Below are positions 1-13,755 of a stretch of DNA of 64,000 nucleotides, piece by piece. Below the pieces are notes generated by a model. It did no database searches. It was given only the letters and a program-made list of their open reading frames with translations, and was not told the origin of the DNA. Source of the stretch: Imbricaverruca yamaguchii (taxonomy: Eukaryota > Arthropoda > Thecostraca > Neoverrucidae); the NCBI GenBank assembly GCA_034440575.1, contig JAOTOL010001555.1:1592501-1656500 (forward strand), in the 5' to 3' direction. The number at the start of each line of letters is the position of its first letter. The stretch's first letter is position 1. The translations under genes and the position numbers were made by a program.

Positions 1-705
1 CCATCTGATCTACAAACTAAGCGTCGCACGAAAACGAAATAGGTGGCATCGGAAACCGCTTGACGGTAGGGCCAGGCACCACCCCAAAAAATGTTTCTCC
101 CAAATAGTGACGTCAGTAGGGGCCATAGAGTTTCACGACTTACATTATGTTTGTGGCTCTGGGGGTTCATTTTGAGGAATGGTTTGAAAAACAAAAATTG
201 TTTGGAATCAGAAAAGGAAAGCGAAATCGACCAGGGCCATGCATTTTTTGGCCACCACTTTTTTTAGTTCGAAATTTTGAGTTCAAATTTTCTTTAATTT
301 TCCTTCTCTAATGGGTAGTGCAGACAGAAAAACGCTTTTCAAATATAAAATGCTTCCTCTAGCCAGAATCTTCTATTTGAACTCTAACAGGCAAATACGC
401 AAAATGTATAAGTAATAAAAAACGGGAAAAAATGATAAATTCCTCCCGTACGTTTTGTTGCATCCTTAAAGATAAGCAAACGCTGACAATTTCATTGCAA
501 TATCTTTATCCGTTAAAGCGTGAGGACTGGTTTAACTTTTTTGGAGGTGACCTCACTTGACCTTAACTAACTCGTTGATCCTAGATGACCGGACTTCAAC
601 ATTTTGACACAGCATGCCAAATTGATGTGGAAAAATGTATGCCAAGTTTCGGCGCGCTGCCTTGTGCCGTTCTTTCCCTATCCGCGGAAAACCTTTTCGG
701 GGGTT
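1..705. repeat. Dispersed 0.7-kb repeat, copy 1 (cut by window edge)
   Basis: This stretch aligns collinearly with 32905-33615. Shared blocks include the opening CTAAGCGTCGCACGAAAACG, the Phe/Asn-rich middle, and a terminal block of TGACCT motifs followed by AATTGATGTGG. By eye the two copies are clearly diverged but without rearrangement. No coding capacity is evident. It is probably a non-autonomous transposon or an old duplicated repeat, and its left end lies outside the window. Confidence 0.75.
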
Positions 706-1812
706 GTCAACGAACCCCACTCGTGACGACGCTGGTTAACCTGGATGTATACTTGCTCTGATTTTGCGTGCAAAACCCACTCGCTTCAAAGGCGGCGCAA
801 ACGACCTCCATGGTCCGGCACGCACCTAAGCATTCCCCTCACCCTCCCCGCAGTCTAAAGTCAACCCGACACGCATGTGATATTTGTTCTATTTTAGTTC
901 AAAAGCAATTACACAGGTGTGGATAAGCCCAGACTCCTGGAGCAAAATCAACAGCAAGCTTATTCCCTTATTTGCATCGTTCCCTTATCTGCAACAGCAT
1001 ATACTTAGTGGTATTATTCCTAGTACAATTTGACAGGAGTTGAAAGTACCCACAGGACACGGCCGCCTGGTGCCTGTGTTACCGATTTTGCCTGGGCAGC
1101 TGCCAACTGGTTATCCTAGCCGGAGGCGCTCTTAGCGAGCGCGTGGAGCAACTCCACCTGTAGTGGCAAGACCACCAGTGAGATATTTTCGGACCAGTGT
1201 TCAATCCACTTAGCTAGCCAGGCGGATAGTTTGGATTATGCGAGAAACAGGATGAGCTGAATCCAATGTTTGCTGTTTTAAGTAATACTTTTATGAAACC
1301 TCGGGGGAAAGGCAACGCTTTCCTACAAATCTGTGTCATCCTAGAGAAGGATTTGGTCTTGATACTTCACTCTTCGATGCGCGCGTGCTAGGGATCTTGT
1401 GCAGAAAGATATCACACTTAGGATTCGCTTATGATTAGGGTAAAGCACAACTTTGTGCCATTCATAGCATGGTACATTTCTTCCCATTTTATTTCGCTCA
1501 GATGCGCGTACCTTCCATTTCTTGCGACAAAACACGATTCGACACATTACAAATGTCGGCTCAAGATGCATCTGCAATGTTCCAACATGCTTCGACACGG
1601 GTGCAAATTGCTCCACTCGGCGCTTGGACTGTGGCGCACTTTCTCTGTTCGATCACACTCGCAGCTGTTCAAAATAGCTGCTTCGCGACCAGACCGTTGC
1701 CGGGGCCCTTACATACCAATGAAGACATGTTCCTGCAAACTAGCCGGGGCGTCGCGAGCGGTGCCGCCGTCTCAGTTTATTATCGCCTTATGCAGCCGAC
1801 GGCCGAGGGGCC
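706..1812. other. No recognisable gene
   Basis: I see no conserved protein, splice-flanked exon or structured RNA here. The short overlapping ORFs at 1341-1927 lie on both strands with no family resemblance and look like chance ORFs. GC content rises from about 1600 onward. Confidence 0.5.
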
Positions 1813-1993
1813 GGCACGGCACAGCGCCTGCTCGGGTCACTTCGGGTCCACGAGTCGTCAGGTCTCCATCCCGGCAGCGCTCAACCCCAGCACGAGTCGA
1901 TTCGTCTCCGGCACAGCGCCTGCTTGACTCGAGCAGGCGTCAGGAGCTTTGCATTCCGACAGCGCTCAATCACAGGACGAATCGACTCATCTC
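1813..1993. repeat. Diverged tandem duplication, unit about 85-92 bp, 2 copies
   Basis: Both halves start with a CGGCACAGCGCCTGCT block and share a later CAGCGCTCAA block and a CGAATCGA/CGAGTCGA block. The two units are clearly diverged. A third start (CCGGTACAGCC) runs into the 30-bp array that follows. Confidence 0.5.
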
Positions 1994-2030
1994 CGGTACA
2001 GCCGGCATATTTTCCCTGTTGTAACGCGCG

Positions 2031-2158
2031 CCGGGCTGTGCACGTGCATGGGGAGCTAATGCCGGCTGTGCAGGTGCATGGGACGCTAACGCCGGCTGTG
2101 CACGTGCACGAGACGCTAACGCCGGCTGTGCACGTGCACGAGACGCTAACGCCGGCTC
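2031..2158. repeat. 30-bp GC-rich minisatellite, 4 units plus a partial unit
   Basis: Units start at 2031, 2061, 2091 and 2121, with a partial unit at 2151. Each carries GCCGGCTGTGCA followed by GTGCA and ACGCTAAC. Three of the four units contain the palindrome CACGTG (an E-box sequence); the second unit reads CAGGTG. The last two full units are identical, which points to recent expansion. Confidence 0.85.
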
Positions 2159-2914
2159 ACGTTGGCCGGTTTGCGATCGATTCTCGATGTGCAACATGGA
2201 GCCAGCTTTGGCGCAGATATGCCTACTCCCCCCCCCCCAAGCTACACCGTCTGAGATCACCGCAAGGTCGTGGCTGCTCAATGCAAAACTGTAAGCTGTG
2301 GCCTGTGTCAACGCTAGATAACCGTGCGTCTTGAAGTGATAACAGCATCAACCCTTCCTCTTCCGCCGTCTTTCACATTCGCTGATAGTGAGCGGCGAAT
2401 GTTGTCGCTGCATTCTGACACGCCGATCGTGGGTGAATTTGGGGTGGGGCAGGGTGGAACGGAGCTCGGCCGGTTTAGAAAGCCGGCTTTATGGGTGGAC
2501 TGGCTCTCGCTGTGCTCTATGGCCTTCAATGCCGGCTCATCGTTTCACTGCATTTCGGATTCATCACTGACAGCCATGGGCAGCTGTTTGACACGGCGCA
2601 GTCCCACTACTGATGGCTGCATCGCCGTGTCGCTGGCACGCGCAGATCGAAATTCGACACTGGCATAAACGAAGAGTGTGCTGGACAGTGCTGGGCCTGC
2701 CGCTGTTGCGTGGCTGTTGTTATGGGATGCGTGGGCGTGTGATAAATAGACTTCGGCTCTACCTTCTGATAGCCATCACACAATTAACGGGCCAATATCG
2801 CCGGGGAATTGTCAATTACGGGATGAGAAAAAGCGTCAATGGCCAGTGCGTGGAACATGGTTCTTTGGCTGGCGATCAACTACAGGTGGTGAGCGCCACA
2901 TCGAGACACCGTGA
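2159..2914. other. No recognisable gene
   Basis: Open frames of about 114 codons at 2324-2668 and 2613-2957 overlap and lack recognisable motifs. I see no splice-flanked exon. Confidence 0.4.
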
Positions 2915-3086
2915 CCACATCTTGTCCCGGTGTCGGCCAGCCTGGCAACAGACCTAACCACCTCTTGTCCCGGTGTCGGCCAGCCTGGCAACAGACCTAA
3001 CCACATTTTGTCCCGGTGTCGGCCAGCCTAGCAACAGACCTAACCACATCTTGTCCCGGTGTCGGGCAGCCTGGCAATGGACCTAG
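2915..3086. repeat. 43-bp minisatellite, 4 units
   Basis: Units begin at 2915, 2958, 3001 and 3044, each opening with CCAC followed by TTGTCCCGGTGTCGG and ending with CAGACCTAA or a close variant. Units differ by one to three bases, and the last is slightly more diverged. A degraded fifth unit may follow to about 3115. Confidence 0.85.
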
Positions 3087-3396
3087 TGTCCTGGTGTAGC
3101 CCGACAACAGGCCTCCTCGCAACGCTTGTCTGAATCTGGGAAATACGATGCAAGCAAAGGGTTCCTCAGTGGTGCACAACAGGGAAATAGTTCACCCAAT
3201 CTGGCGAGGTTCTCTGAAACTGTCAAAATTTACACACGATAATTGGTCATGTCTTATACATTGGCCGTTAATTAGCAGCTGAGCTACAGATGTGTTCAAG
3301 TGTGTAACGTAATATACTTCTCAATGCACGGCCACTATCGATGGTTTATTTGCCCTCCCGCACCCCCACTGTCTGTTGGATTTTATATCGGACCTA

Positions 3397-3571
3397 GGGG
3401 CGGGGATGGCCGATTGGTTAAGGTGTTGGGCTCTGGGTGCCAAAGGTCCTGGGTTCGACACTAGCGCCGCTCGGAACATTTCCCAATCCCGCGGCCCACT
3501 GGCGAAACAGTGTGGGCGGCGCCATTAGCCGTGAATGTGCATAAAGTGCGTCGTGAACCACCCAATAAAAA
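3397..3571 (+). mobile_element. tRNA-derived SINE (family A) with perfect target-site duplication
   Basis: The 5' head reads GGATGGCCGATTGGTTAAGG, a tRNA Leu/Ser-type A box. About 35 bases later there is a B box, GGGTTCGACACT. The body (CCCAATCCCGCGGCCCACTG) and tail (GTGAACCACCCAATAAAA) match copies at 29834-30012 and 63211-63389. A 13-bp direct repeat, TATATCGGACCTA, flanks it at 3384-3396 and 3572-3584. This is the mark of target-primed retrotransposition by a partner LINE. Confidence 0.93.
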
Positions 3572-3772
3572 TATATCGGACCTATATAATTATCCGCCAT
3601 CAAACACTGTGGAGCCTCACGGATACCTGATACTTGCATTGCTCACACGCCCAATTGATTTCGTTGATCTTCGGTTGATCTGCTCTCACGCCCAATTGAC
3701 TTGACCAAGTAAGACGATACACGTACAATCGGTGCGACACGCTACAAATCTCCAAACTCGAAACAAATGCCT

Positions 3773-3916
3773 TCGGTTCCCATTCCACTGCCGGTAGCCA
3801 TTTCCTTACCGGTAGTCATTCCCCTACCGGTAGCCATTCCACTGCCGATAGTCATTTTACTATCGGTAGCCATCTCCCTGCCGGTAGTCATTCCACTACT
3901 TATAGCCATTCCATAA
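3773..3916. repeat. 18-bp minisatellite, about 8 units
   Basis: The array has an 18-bp period with core CCGGTAG followed by CATT. Units alternate GGTAGCC and GGTAGTC, so a 36-bp higher-order unit is likely. Divergence increases toward the right end. Confidence 0.85.
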
Positions 3917-6439
3917 CCACAAATGAACCACAGTGCTCAGCCACGTTGACATCCATATATCTTTACGGGATCGTGCGTTGACAGACATTTTTTTCTCGCT
4001 GCGTCGGTCACATCTGACCACTGGCAGAACCCAGTCAAGTACATCGGTAAAACATCGGCCAAACCGGCTCGACCGAATCGCCTCCGACGCCGGCAGGCGA
4101 GGCGGCAGCGCGGCGGCCGGCGTTTTTGCAGGGGCGTAGCCGGCCATTACGCGCGGCGGGGGCGTAACCCCATTATGTCTGGGAGTTGTCGGCCGTCGCA
4201 GCGGCGTCGTAAAGGTGCGCACCTATTCAGCTGTAAGTCATTATGTTCGGGGATCGCGTCGGTCATTTCCGGGGAGCGCGCGGTGTCGGTCAAGGATGTC
4301 TACTTCCACGCGGGTGTCATTCGTCGTCGGGGGCGAGTGGCAGGCCGCTCGTGTCTTCAGAGCGCGGGACGGAAATAGGGCGTGTTGAGAATGCGCGTGT
4401 CAGTATATTGTTATAGCACAACATGTGTAAAGAAGGTGCATCGAATAATCTCGGTGAATATCTTTGGAAAATTGCGAATAGGGATCAGTTTTACGAGCGA
4501 GTTATTTGTGAAGAGTAGGTAAGCGTGTACATGCTCCATCAACATCTTATGGCAAGATAAACGCTGAAGTGGTGATACCGCTTGCCATTTTGTTTCATGT
4601 CATATTCCCGAGCTTCAGTGTCAATACTGAGATGGAAACTTGTAATCAGAAGAAAGAGATTTTGTGTAGGTAAAATAGTAGCATAAGATTCAACGTTTTC
4701 ATATGCTGTGTTTGCCCTCCTTCCAATTTGTCAGTAGACAGCCTGCACCTTTCTCTTAAAAATAAAATGCATGAAGGCGTTATTTTGCACTACTACGGAA
4801 CTCTGCCAGTATTAAAATAATATTAGAGGACTTCAATACTGAAACTATTTATCTTGAAGAGCCCAAAAGCATACCCGAATTTCACACACATTTCAAGGGT
4901 ACCACGTAATCCTTAGACTTCCATCAACACATGCACAACCTAACACGCATTCCAGAAACACTGTAACATTTGCGTCAGCTCTGCTTTTCCAAAATCAGTG
5001 TCCTGTCTTGCTTTCCATTGCACAATTACATCACTTTCCAATCGCTCCTATATTTAATGTAAAGATCGCGGAAGCAAATATTCAGAGGACATGTTGAGGC
5101 TACAGTAGCACAGATACCACTTTGATTATTCTCATGTTGTTTGGAACAGATTGGAAACAAGTATTTACACATAACTTAGATGCAATGATCGACATATTCC
5201 TTCATCTCTGCAAAATGTTGCCAGAGAAACAACTCCCAAATATTACTTAACAATTCTTATTATTCCAAAACCCGAAAGACATGTAGAATAAACCAGTGTT
5301 GCACGAATACATTTGCCTAATCGTATTATTCATAATGTAATGCTGTTTGTATTCAAATACATTGATGATGATGGTGACGTCAGACTGGCATGACTGCCAA
5401 GTTTGGCCAGTTATTGTGACGGTGAAGCTACAAGACAGTGGCCTTAGCCTTAGAAACACACTTAGCGCTCAGGATTTAAAATGGTCTGAGCTACGAGGAT
5501 GAAGATAGATAAAGTTGTGAAACAATTCGTCACGAGATGAAATTGTGGACTTTGGTTACGCACGTTGGCAATCGCATTCATTCTGACGTTGTCAATTCTT
5601 GAAGAACCGGCTTCAGCGGTCCGCGTTGACAGTGGAATCCATGCTGGTTGAAATCCCCTCCCAACTGTGTTCAGTTTCCCCGCGTAAGTTTTAAACATAA
5701 ACCCTTTAACGCAAGGACAACAGCGGTTCAACTTAATCATCCACAGCAAAACGCATTGAGGATGCTGAGCATGCGAACAAAAGCATGGACTTCCTAGTGT
5801 CCATGAGGACTTAAGTTCTACATAGCAGGGGCTAGTTGGGCGTAGTACCGCAGGGGACAAGCGTGGTTCACACTCCAGACTTTCGCAATATTCTACGAAT
5901 GGACAAAACTATATTACATACCAGGCTCTTGGCTTGGAGTACATACAGACTGGATGTTATTTGCCACGTCAAGGTTTGTGATTTTGATCGTAAAGTTGAC
6001 CTTGACGGTCCATCAACGTCTCAAGATGAGACCCGCGCTGTCGGTGCGGATGGTTAATCAGATGTGAAATGGCGTGCCGCCGGTTATTCTGTGCCGTCTA
6101 CATAGAATGCCATTTGATCAGTGCCGCCTCGTACCTAAATGCATGTATAAGATGCTGTGCAACTCATTCGTGATTGGTGTGCAAGATCCAGGGATAAAGA
6201 GATACAACACATTATCATTTTTTTTCTAGCAATCGTCGTTTCCTTAACGTTAATGTAATTAGGGTCCAGTGAGTGATGCAGATCAGGGGATGTTATGACG
6301 TATCGAATGTGTTACGTGCAGAACAGAGGTGATGTCGAATGCATGTGTCAGTGGTCGATCTCCTGCGGACATGGTGAAGCCACGTTTTTGCGCCACTCTT
6401 CGGTCTGGTCTGTCTTACATTGTGCTTTTGGCTTACAGG
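3917..6439. other. No recognisable gene
   Basis: The stretch 4000-4380 is GC-rich with ORFs on both strands, none with known motifs. From 4400 to 6240 the DNA is AT-rich and unstructured. ORFs at 5247-5459 (minus) and 5462-5860 (minus) show no recognised domain and no convincing splice context. Confidence 0.45.
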
Positions 6440-6655
6440 AAGCATCATAAAGACACAAAAGACATAAAAGATAAGTGCAACTATGAGCCACAAGGGCCCT
6501 TCTTGGTTGCATTCTGGACACTCAACCAGTTGCCCATCAAATCCTTCGACCAGCCGTCCATGGAATACTGAAAAACAAGCCCTGTCTTCTTATAATGATT
6601 ATCTATACTGTTTTTAAAGATGTTCAATGTTCTGCTACTGCCAATGGTTTATCCC
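6440..6655 (-). mobile_element. CR1/L2-like LINE, 3' end fragment
   Basis: On the minus strand this gives the end of the reverse-transcriptase ORF, then a 3' UTR (GGGCCCTTGTGGCTCATAGT) and the family's octamer tail of TTTATGTC units. The same end is seen at 8140-8255, 13230-13330, 25165-25300 and 53691-53815. It is severely 5' truncated, as is usual for LINEs. Confidence 0.85.
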
Positions 6656-7159
6656 TATTTGCAATCATGTAGTTGGCCAAATGGTCACGTCGTCCGGAAA
6701 AAGTCATTGCTTGCCACGCAGATGCCTGCGTGGCAAGCAATGACGTGGTTTGCCCTGTGCACCATGGTCACTGCCATTTCCAAGTATGCCATAATCAGCA
6801 TTTAGGCAACAGCAGTCCGCTCCATGTCGTGTCCGTATCGATTGCATTTCTGTATAATGCAAGGTGAGGCCACTGAATACTGCTACAAATGATACAAAAG
6901 TAAAGGAAGCTGGCAATTATAACAGGATATTTCAGCAATTATCTACTTAATATTCAACATGAGAGAAACATAAAGACATTTTGTAAATCATTATTGGCAA
7001 ATTTATCATGCTCCACCTTCAATCACAAAACCTACTCGGGCATAGAATACCGGGTCTGCACTTCTTCGAGAAGGGGGTGCAGGTGAAAAACAAAGTATAT
7101 GAGCATGTCATTCAAGGAAACTATGCAATGGGGTGGGGAGGGATGAGTTTCAGAGTTGT
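6656..7159. other. No recognisable gene
   Basis: Unstructured sequence between LINE fragments. A short palindrome (CTTGCCACGCAGATGCCTGC and its complement) is visible around 6710-6740. ORFs here are short and overlap on both strands. Confidence 0.4.
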
Positions 7160-8255
7160 GGCTTTCAGATAGACAGCAATGAGTGATGCTAAATGGTACA
7201 AAGTCATCATGGCAGAATGTTCTTAGTGGAGTCCCCCAGGGGTCAGTACTGGGGCCACTGTTGTTCATTATATTTGTAAATAACATTGAAAGTGGCCTAC
7301 GCATTAAAGTTTTGAAATTTGCGGATGATTTGAAGGTCTTTAGGGCAATAACAGATGAAAATGAGCATATCTCGCTGCAAAAAGACTTAGACGAACTTGT
7401 GAAGTGGTCCGAAGAATGGCAAATGAAGTTTAATTTTGATAAGTGCAAAATCATGCATGTAGGTAAGCAGCATATGAAGGCTCCATGCTTGATGGGTGGC
7501 CAAGTACTTTCAGTGACTCAACAGGAGAAGGATTTATGTGTTATTCTAAACACAAAATTGGGGGCATCAGAACAGACCAAGGAAGCCAGGAAGAAGGCAC
7601 TGAGAATGCTCGGGGCAATAAATAGGAGTGTATCATACAGAAGTGAGGAAGTCATCAGGAAGCTTTACTGCACATATGTCAGGCCACATTTGGAATACTG
7701 CACCCAAGCTTGGTCTCCTAGCTACGAAGAAGGTTGTTGGTTTTTAGAGAAAGTACAAAAGAGGGCTACACAAATTGTTGATGGCATAAGCAACCTGGCA
7801 TATGAGGGAAGATTGAAGAAATTGAATATGTTTTCACTTTGATGTAGAAGGCTGAGAGGAGATCTCATCTAGGTCTTTAAATTTGTCCATGGTCTGGAGA
7901 TGGGATATCTTGGGGAAATGTTGATATTTTACAGAATTGATGCAATTAGAGGTCATAAATTCAAAATTAAAGTTAACCACAGCAGAACAAGGTTAAGGCA
8001 GACTTTCTTCACCAACAGGGTAGTAGAACACTGGAACCAGCTGCCAGAAAACATTGTCAATAGCAGCACATTGAACATCATTAAAAGCAGCATAGACAAT
8101 CATCATAAGAAAAGAGGGCTTGCTTTTCAGTATTACAGGGAGGACTGATTGACAGATTTGGTGGACAACTGGCTCAGTGTCCACAGTGCAGCCAAGAAGG
8201 GCCCTTGTGGCTCATAGTTGCACTGACCTTTTATGTCTTTATGTCTTTATGTCTG
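7160..8255 (+). mobile_element. CR1/L2-like LINE, 3' half with reverse-transcriptase C-terminus
   Basis: The main frame (7183-7842, 219 codons) begins just before RT motif B, VPQGSVLGPLLF, and carries the catalytic FADD box (a YxDD variant) about 30 residues later. It continues through VRPHLEYC and VQKRAT, blocks typical of CR1/L2-type C-termini, and stops at a TGA after MFSL. The frame then carries on past a second stop into 7900-8148. The 3' UTR ends in TTATGTCT repeats near 8250. It lacks the endonuclease and RT fingers, so it is a dead 5'-truncated copy. The match with 12475-13330 (plus) and 25165-26185 (minus) defines the family. Confidence 0.92.
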
Positions 8256-9345
8256 TATGAAGAGGCATTGCCACCTCAGGGATATGCCAATAGTGACAGC
8301 CAAGGCAATACAACCCCAAAGTCAGCAAATAGGGACAGCAGTAGTTCAAAGAGTGGTAGCTCATCCAGTGATGAAGAAGCTCCTCAACATGAAAAATAAA
8401 AAGGTGGTTATGGAACATATGTTAAGTGTATGATGCTTAATGCTCAGAGTATCCGATCCAAATTTGATGAGTTCAAGTGTTATGCTGCTGAAGATGAATC
8501 AGATTTTGTCTGTATCACTGATGCATGGGTCAGTGAGGGGTATTTTGTGATAACTTGCAGGACTATGAGATCCGGGGATACAATAGGTTTTCGTGCAATA
8601 GTGGTCCAGCAGTGATATGGGATGGTGTAATGTTCTATGTGACTAGCTTGTTCAATTTTCAAAAAGTAGCAGATGGGGTAAAGAATGTGTCTGTGGAGTC
8701 CATTTGGCTTGATGTCGCTGTGGGAAAAGGCAACAGCAATACTCTGAGGATAGGAACTTTCTACCGATCAGGAACCCTGCCACATTCTCAGCAACTGGAG
8801 CTTGACAAGGTGATTTGTCAGGAAATCAGTAGAAACTTTAAGAGGAAGTGCCTTATTCTTGGTGACTTTAATCTTACAATATATAACAATATTGAAGTTG
8901 GCTCCCATCATGCAAAATGTTAGGAAATGCATTGAAGAGGACCTGTTCTTACACCAGTTTGTGACGGGACCTACCAGGCATGGCTCATTCTTGGACCTTG
9001 TCTTCTCGGATTTAAGTGACTTAGTTCAAGACTTGAGTGTAGGAGAAACTTTGGGAAGAAGTGACCATAACATAGTTAGATTCCAGGCACATGCAGTGGG
9101 AACCATCAAGGATAATTTGGTAAAGATTCCTAATTTCAACACGGCAGAATTTAACTGCATGAGAGCGGCTTTAAGTGCCATCAGATGGGAAGAAAAATTA
9201 TCAAGTTTAAACGCATGTGAAATGTGGGAAAGGTTCCAATCTTACGAAGGAAATTCATATTAAACACGTCCCCCAAAAGCAAAGGCGCAAAAGAACCGTA
9301 AGAAAACCAGAATGGTTTATTCAAGATTTGATAAAAGCAATGAGT
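8256..9345 (+). mobile_element. CR1/L2-like LINE, endonuclease region
   Basis: Starting directly after the octamer tail of the preceding copy, this segment encodes the ORF2 start (MLNAQSIRSKFDEF near 8430) and an apurinic/apyrimidinic-type endonuclease. Visible catalytic-type motifs are GDFNL (near 8862) and GRSDHN (near 9056). Frames are broken near 8550 and 8900. The reading continues to about 9345 (PEWFIQDLIKAM), where it is cut by the 9346-10704 insertion and resumes at about 10705. Confidence 0.88.
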
Positions 9346-10704
<1,359 letters not shown>

Positions 10705-11455
10705 TAAAATAGGTAAATGAATTAATTAAGGCTAAGAAGGCTGCATTTCGAGTGTTTAAGGAAGCTTCAAATATCACAAATATAAGGTCGTATAAAAAGC
10801 TAGAGACTGTGAAGCAGAAAACCAGAGCAGCAAAGCGAGCAAACGAACTTGATTTGACTATGAACTGTAGTGGAGACAGCAAAACGTTCTTTAGTATTTA
10901 TAAGCTGAGTAAAGTTTCTAGCACAATTAATCCACTGGAAGTAAATGGGACTATATTGGGTAAGGATGGTGAGATGGTTGAGGGGCTGAATAAGCAGTCT
11001 AAATCAGTGTTTACATTGGAAGACATGACTAATCTGCCAACCGTACACCACAGTTCAGTGACATGTGATCGGATGAACGATGTTGATTTCATTGATAGTG
11101 ATGTTGTTTTCAATTATATCACGAAAATAAAGCCAAACAAGGCGGCAGGACCTGATGAAATTTATGCTAGGGTATTGCGGGAAGCTGAAAAGGAATTGGC
11201 ATTTCCATAACATAATACTTAGTATAATATTTTGCAGATCAGTTTTACAAAATGAAATTCCAACAGTTTGGAAAAGGGCAAATGCAGTTCCTATGTTCAA
11301 GAAAGGAGAAAGACGGAAAGTTGAAACTACAGGCCGGTAAACCTTACATCCCTAGTCTGCAAGGTACTCAAATTAATTATCGAGGATAAAATAGTTAGTT
11401 ATCTGGAAGGAAACAGATTGATTCAAGATACTCAAAATGGTTTTAGAAAAAGGCG
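10705..11455 (+). mobile_element. CR1/L2-like LINE, linker and start of reverse transcriptase
   Basis: The frame at 10705-11210 reads the endonuclease-RT linker, with the RT-0/1 type block KIKPNKAAGPDEI near 11130. It then degrades through stops to NYRPVNLTSLVCKVLKLI near 11330 (RT motif 2 region) and GFRKRR near 11450. It is the continuation of 8256-9345. At about 11455 it switches abruptly to a second copy of the endonuclease domain. Confidence 0.85.
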
Positions 11456-13330
11456 ATTGTGTCTCAGAACAGCAACTGGGTCTTGATAAGGTAATTCGTG
11501 AGGAAATCAGTAGAAACTTTCAGAGGAAGTGTCTTATTCTTGGTGACTTTAATCTAAAAGGATATGAAAATATTGGTGTTGGCTCCCCATCATGCAAAAT
11601 GTTGAGGAAATGCCTTGAAGAGAACCTGTTCTTACACCTGTTTGTAGCGGAACCTACCCGGAATGGCTCATTCTTGGACCTTGTATTCTCAGATTTAAGT
11701 GACTTGGTTCAAGCCTTACTTACTGTAGGAGAAACTCTGGGAAGAAGTGACCATAACATAGTTAGATTCAAGGCACAGGTAGTGGAAATTACTAAGGATA
11801 ATTTGGTAAAGGTTCCAAATTTCAACACAGCAGACTTTGACTGCATGACAGCGGCTTTAAGTGCCACAAGATGGGAAGAAGAATTCTTCAATTTAAATGC
11901 CTGTGAAATATGGGAAAAGTTAAAATCTTACTTTGGAAGTTGTTTATTTGGAAGATGTGTTTACATTGGAAGATATGACCAATCTGCCGACCGGACACCA
12001 TAGTTCAGTGACGGATAAATGCTGTTGATTTCATTGAGAGTGCTGTTGTTTTCAATCATATCAGGAAAATAAAGCCAAACAAGGTAGCAGGACCTGAAGA
12101 AATTTATGCTGGGTATTGCGGGAAGCTGAAAAGGAACTGGCATTTCCACTGAGCATAATATTTTGTAGATGAGTTTCACAAAATGAATCCCTAGTCTGTT
12201 AGGTACTCGAATCCATTATCAAGGATAGAATAGTTAGTTAGCTGGAAGGAAACCGATGGATTCAAGATACTCAACATGGGTTTGGAAAAGGGCGATCATA
12301 TATCACAAATCTCTTGGACTTTTTGAACTTCGCCACAGAACAATTTGATCAGGAAAATCAGGTTGATGTAGCATATCTTGACTTTAGTAAGGCCTTTGAC
12401 AAGGTACCCAATAAACGGTTAATGATGTAGCTTCAGGTCCATGGTATTGCAGATAGCATCTTAAAATGGATAGAGTGGTAGCTTTCAGATAGACGGCAAA
12501 GAGTGATGGTAAATGGTGCAGTCATCATGGCAAAATGTTCTTAGTGGAGTCCCTCAGGGGTCAGTACTGGGGCCACTACTGTTCATTATATTTGCAAATA
12601 TCATTAAAAGTGTCATAAGCAGTAATGTTTTGACATTTGCGGACGATTTGAAGGTCTTTAGGGCAATAACAGATCACAATGAGCATATCACGCTGCAGTA
12701 AGACTTAGACGAAATTGTGAAGTGGTCAGAAGATTGGCAAATGAACTTTAAGTTCCATAAGTGCAAAATCATGCATGTAGGTAAGCAGCATATGAAGGTT
12801 CCATACTTAATGGGTGGCCAAGTGCTATCAGTGACACAACAGAAGGATTTTGGTGTTATTCTAAGCACAAAATTGGGGGCATCAGAACAGACCAAGGAAG
12901 CCAGGAAGAAGGCACTGACAATGCTTGGGGAAATAATTATGAATGTATCATACAAAAATGAGGAAGTCATCAGGAGGCATTACTGTGCATATGTCAGGCC
13001 ACATTTGGAAAACTGCATCGAAGCTTGATTTCCTAGCTATGTAAAAGAGTACAGATATGAAAATGACTGTCTTAACAAGGTTAAGACAGTTTTTCTTCAC
13101 CAACAAGGTAGTAGAACACTGGAACCAGCTGCCATAAACCATTGTCAGTAGCAGCGCATTGAAATCTTCAAAAAAAGCATAGATAATCATTATAAGAATA
13201 GAGGGTTTGCTTTTCAGTATTCCAGGGAGGGTTGATCAACGGATTTGGTGGGAAACTGGTTCAGTGTACAGAGTGCAACCAAGAAGGGCCATGTGGATTA
13301 TAGATGCACTGCTCTTTTAGGTCTTAATGT
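11456..13330 (+). mobile_element. CR1/L2-like LINE with internal deletion, endonuclease joined to reverse transcriptase
   Basis: The frame 11437-12003 repeats the endonuclease (GDFNLKGYENIG, GRSDHN) and then jumps at about 11950 to a position about 200 codons further along the element. The RT follows in broken frames: motif A AYLDFSKAFDKVPN near 12385, motif B VPQGSVLGPLLF near 12550, FADD near 12640. The C-terminus is shortened at 13030-13070. The 3' UTR and TTATGTCTTT tail end near 13330. It is the longest copy in the window but has several frameshifts. Confidence 0.88.
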
Positions 13331-13630
13331 CTTTGCCAGCAGTTCCTTTTTGGGCAACATCTTCATGGATACTTTGTCCTACATCCTCTTTTCATGAATA
13401 CTGACAGAGGAACTGTTAGATCATTTTTCAGTGCTTTAGCATTAACCACCCAGGCAAAAGAATGTTCACGAAAATATTCAAAAGAAAGACTTTATTACGA
13501 TCAAATTAGTCACCTAAGTGAATATTTGTGTCAAGCTTGGACAACTTCAATCATCAAAGTCATAGAAGCATAGTATGCACTGTTTTGCTCTGAGCATACA
13601 TCAATGGCTATTATAAATAAGCACATAAGT

Positions 13631-13755
13631 ATATGTGAATATGTATATGTACTTATATGTGAATATGTATACATATATGTGAATATGTATACATATATGT
13701 GAATATGTATACATATATGTGAATATGTATACATATATGTGAATATGTATACATG
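13631..13755. repeat. 20-bp AT-rich tandem array, about 6 units
   Basis: The unit ATATGTGAATATGTATACAT repeats almost perfectly from about 13634, followed by a short AT dinucleotide run to 13790. The minus-strand ORFs rich in Tyr, Ile and His across it are repeat artefacts. Confidence 0.9.

Noticed and set aside
7183..9263. Host gene encoding a reverse transcriptase or endonuclease
   Set aside because: Frames are broken, end in a LINE 3' tail and match many dispersed copies, so these are dead LINE fragments.
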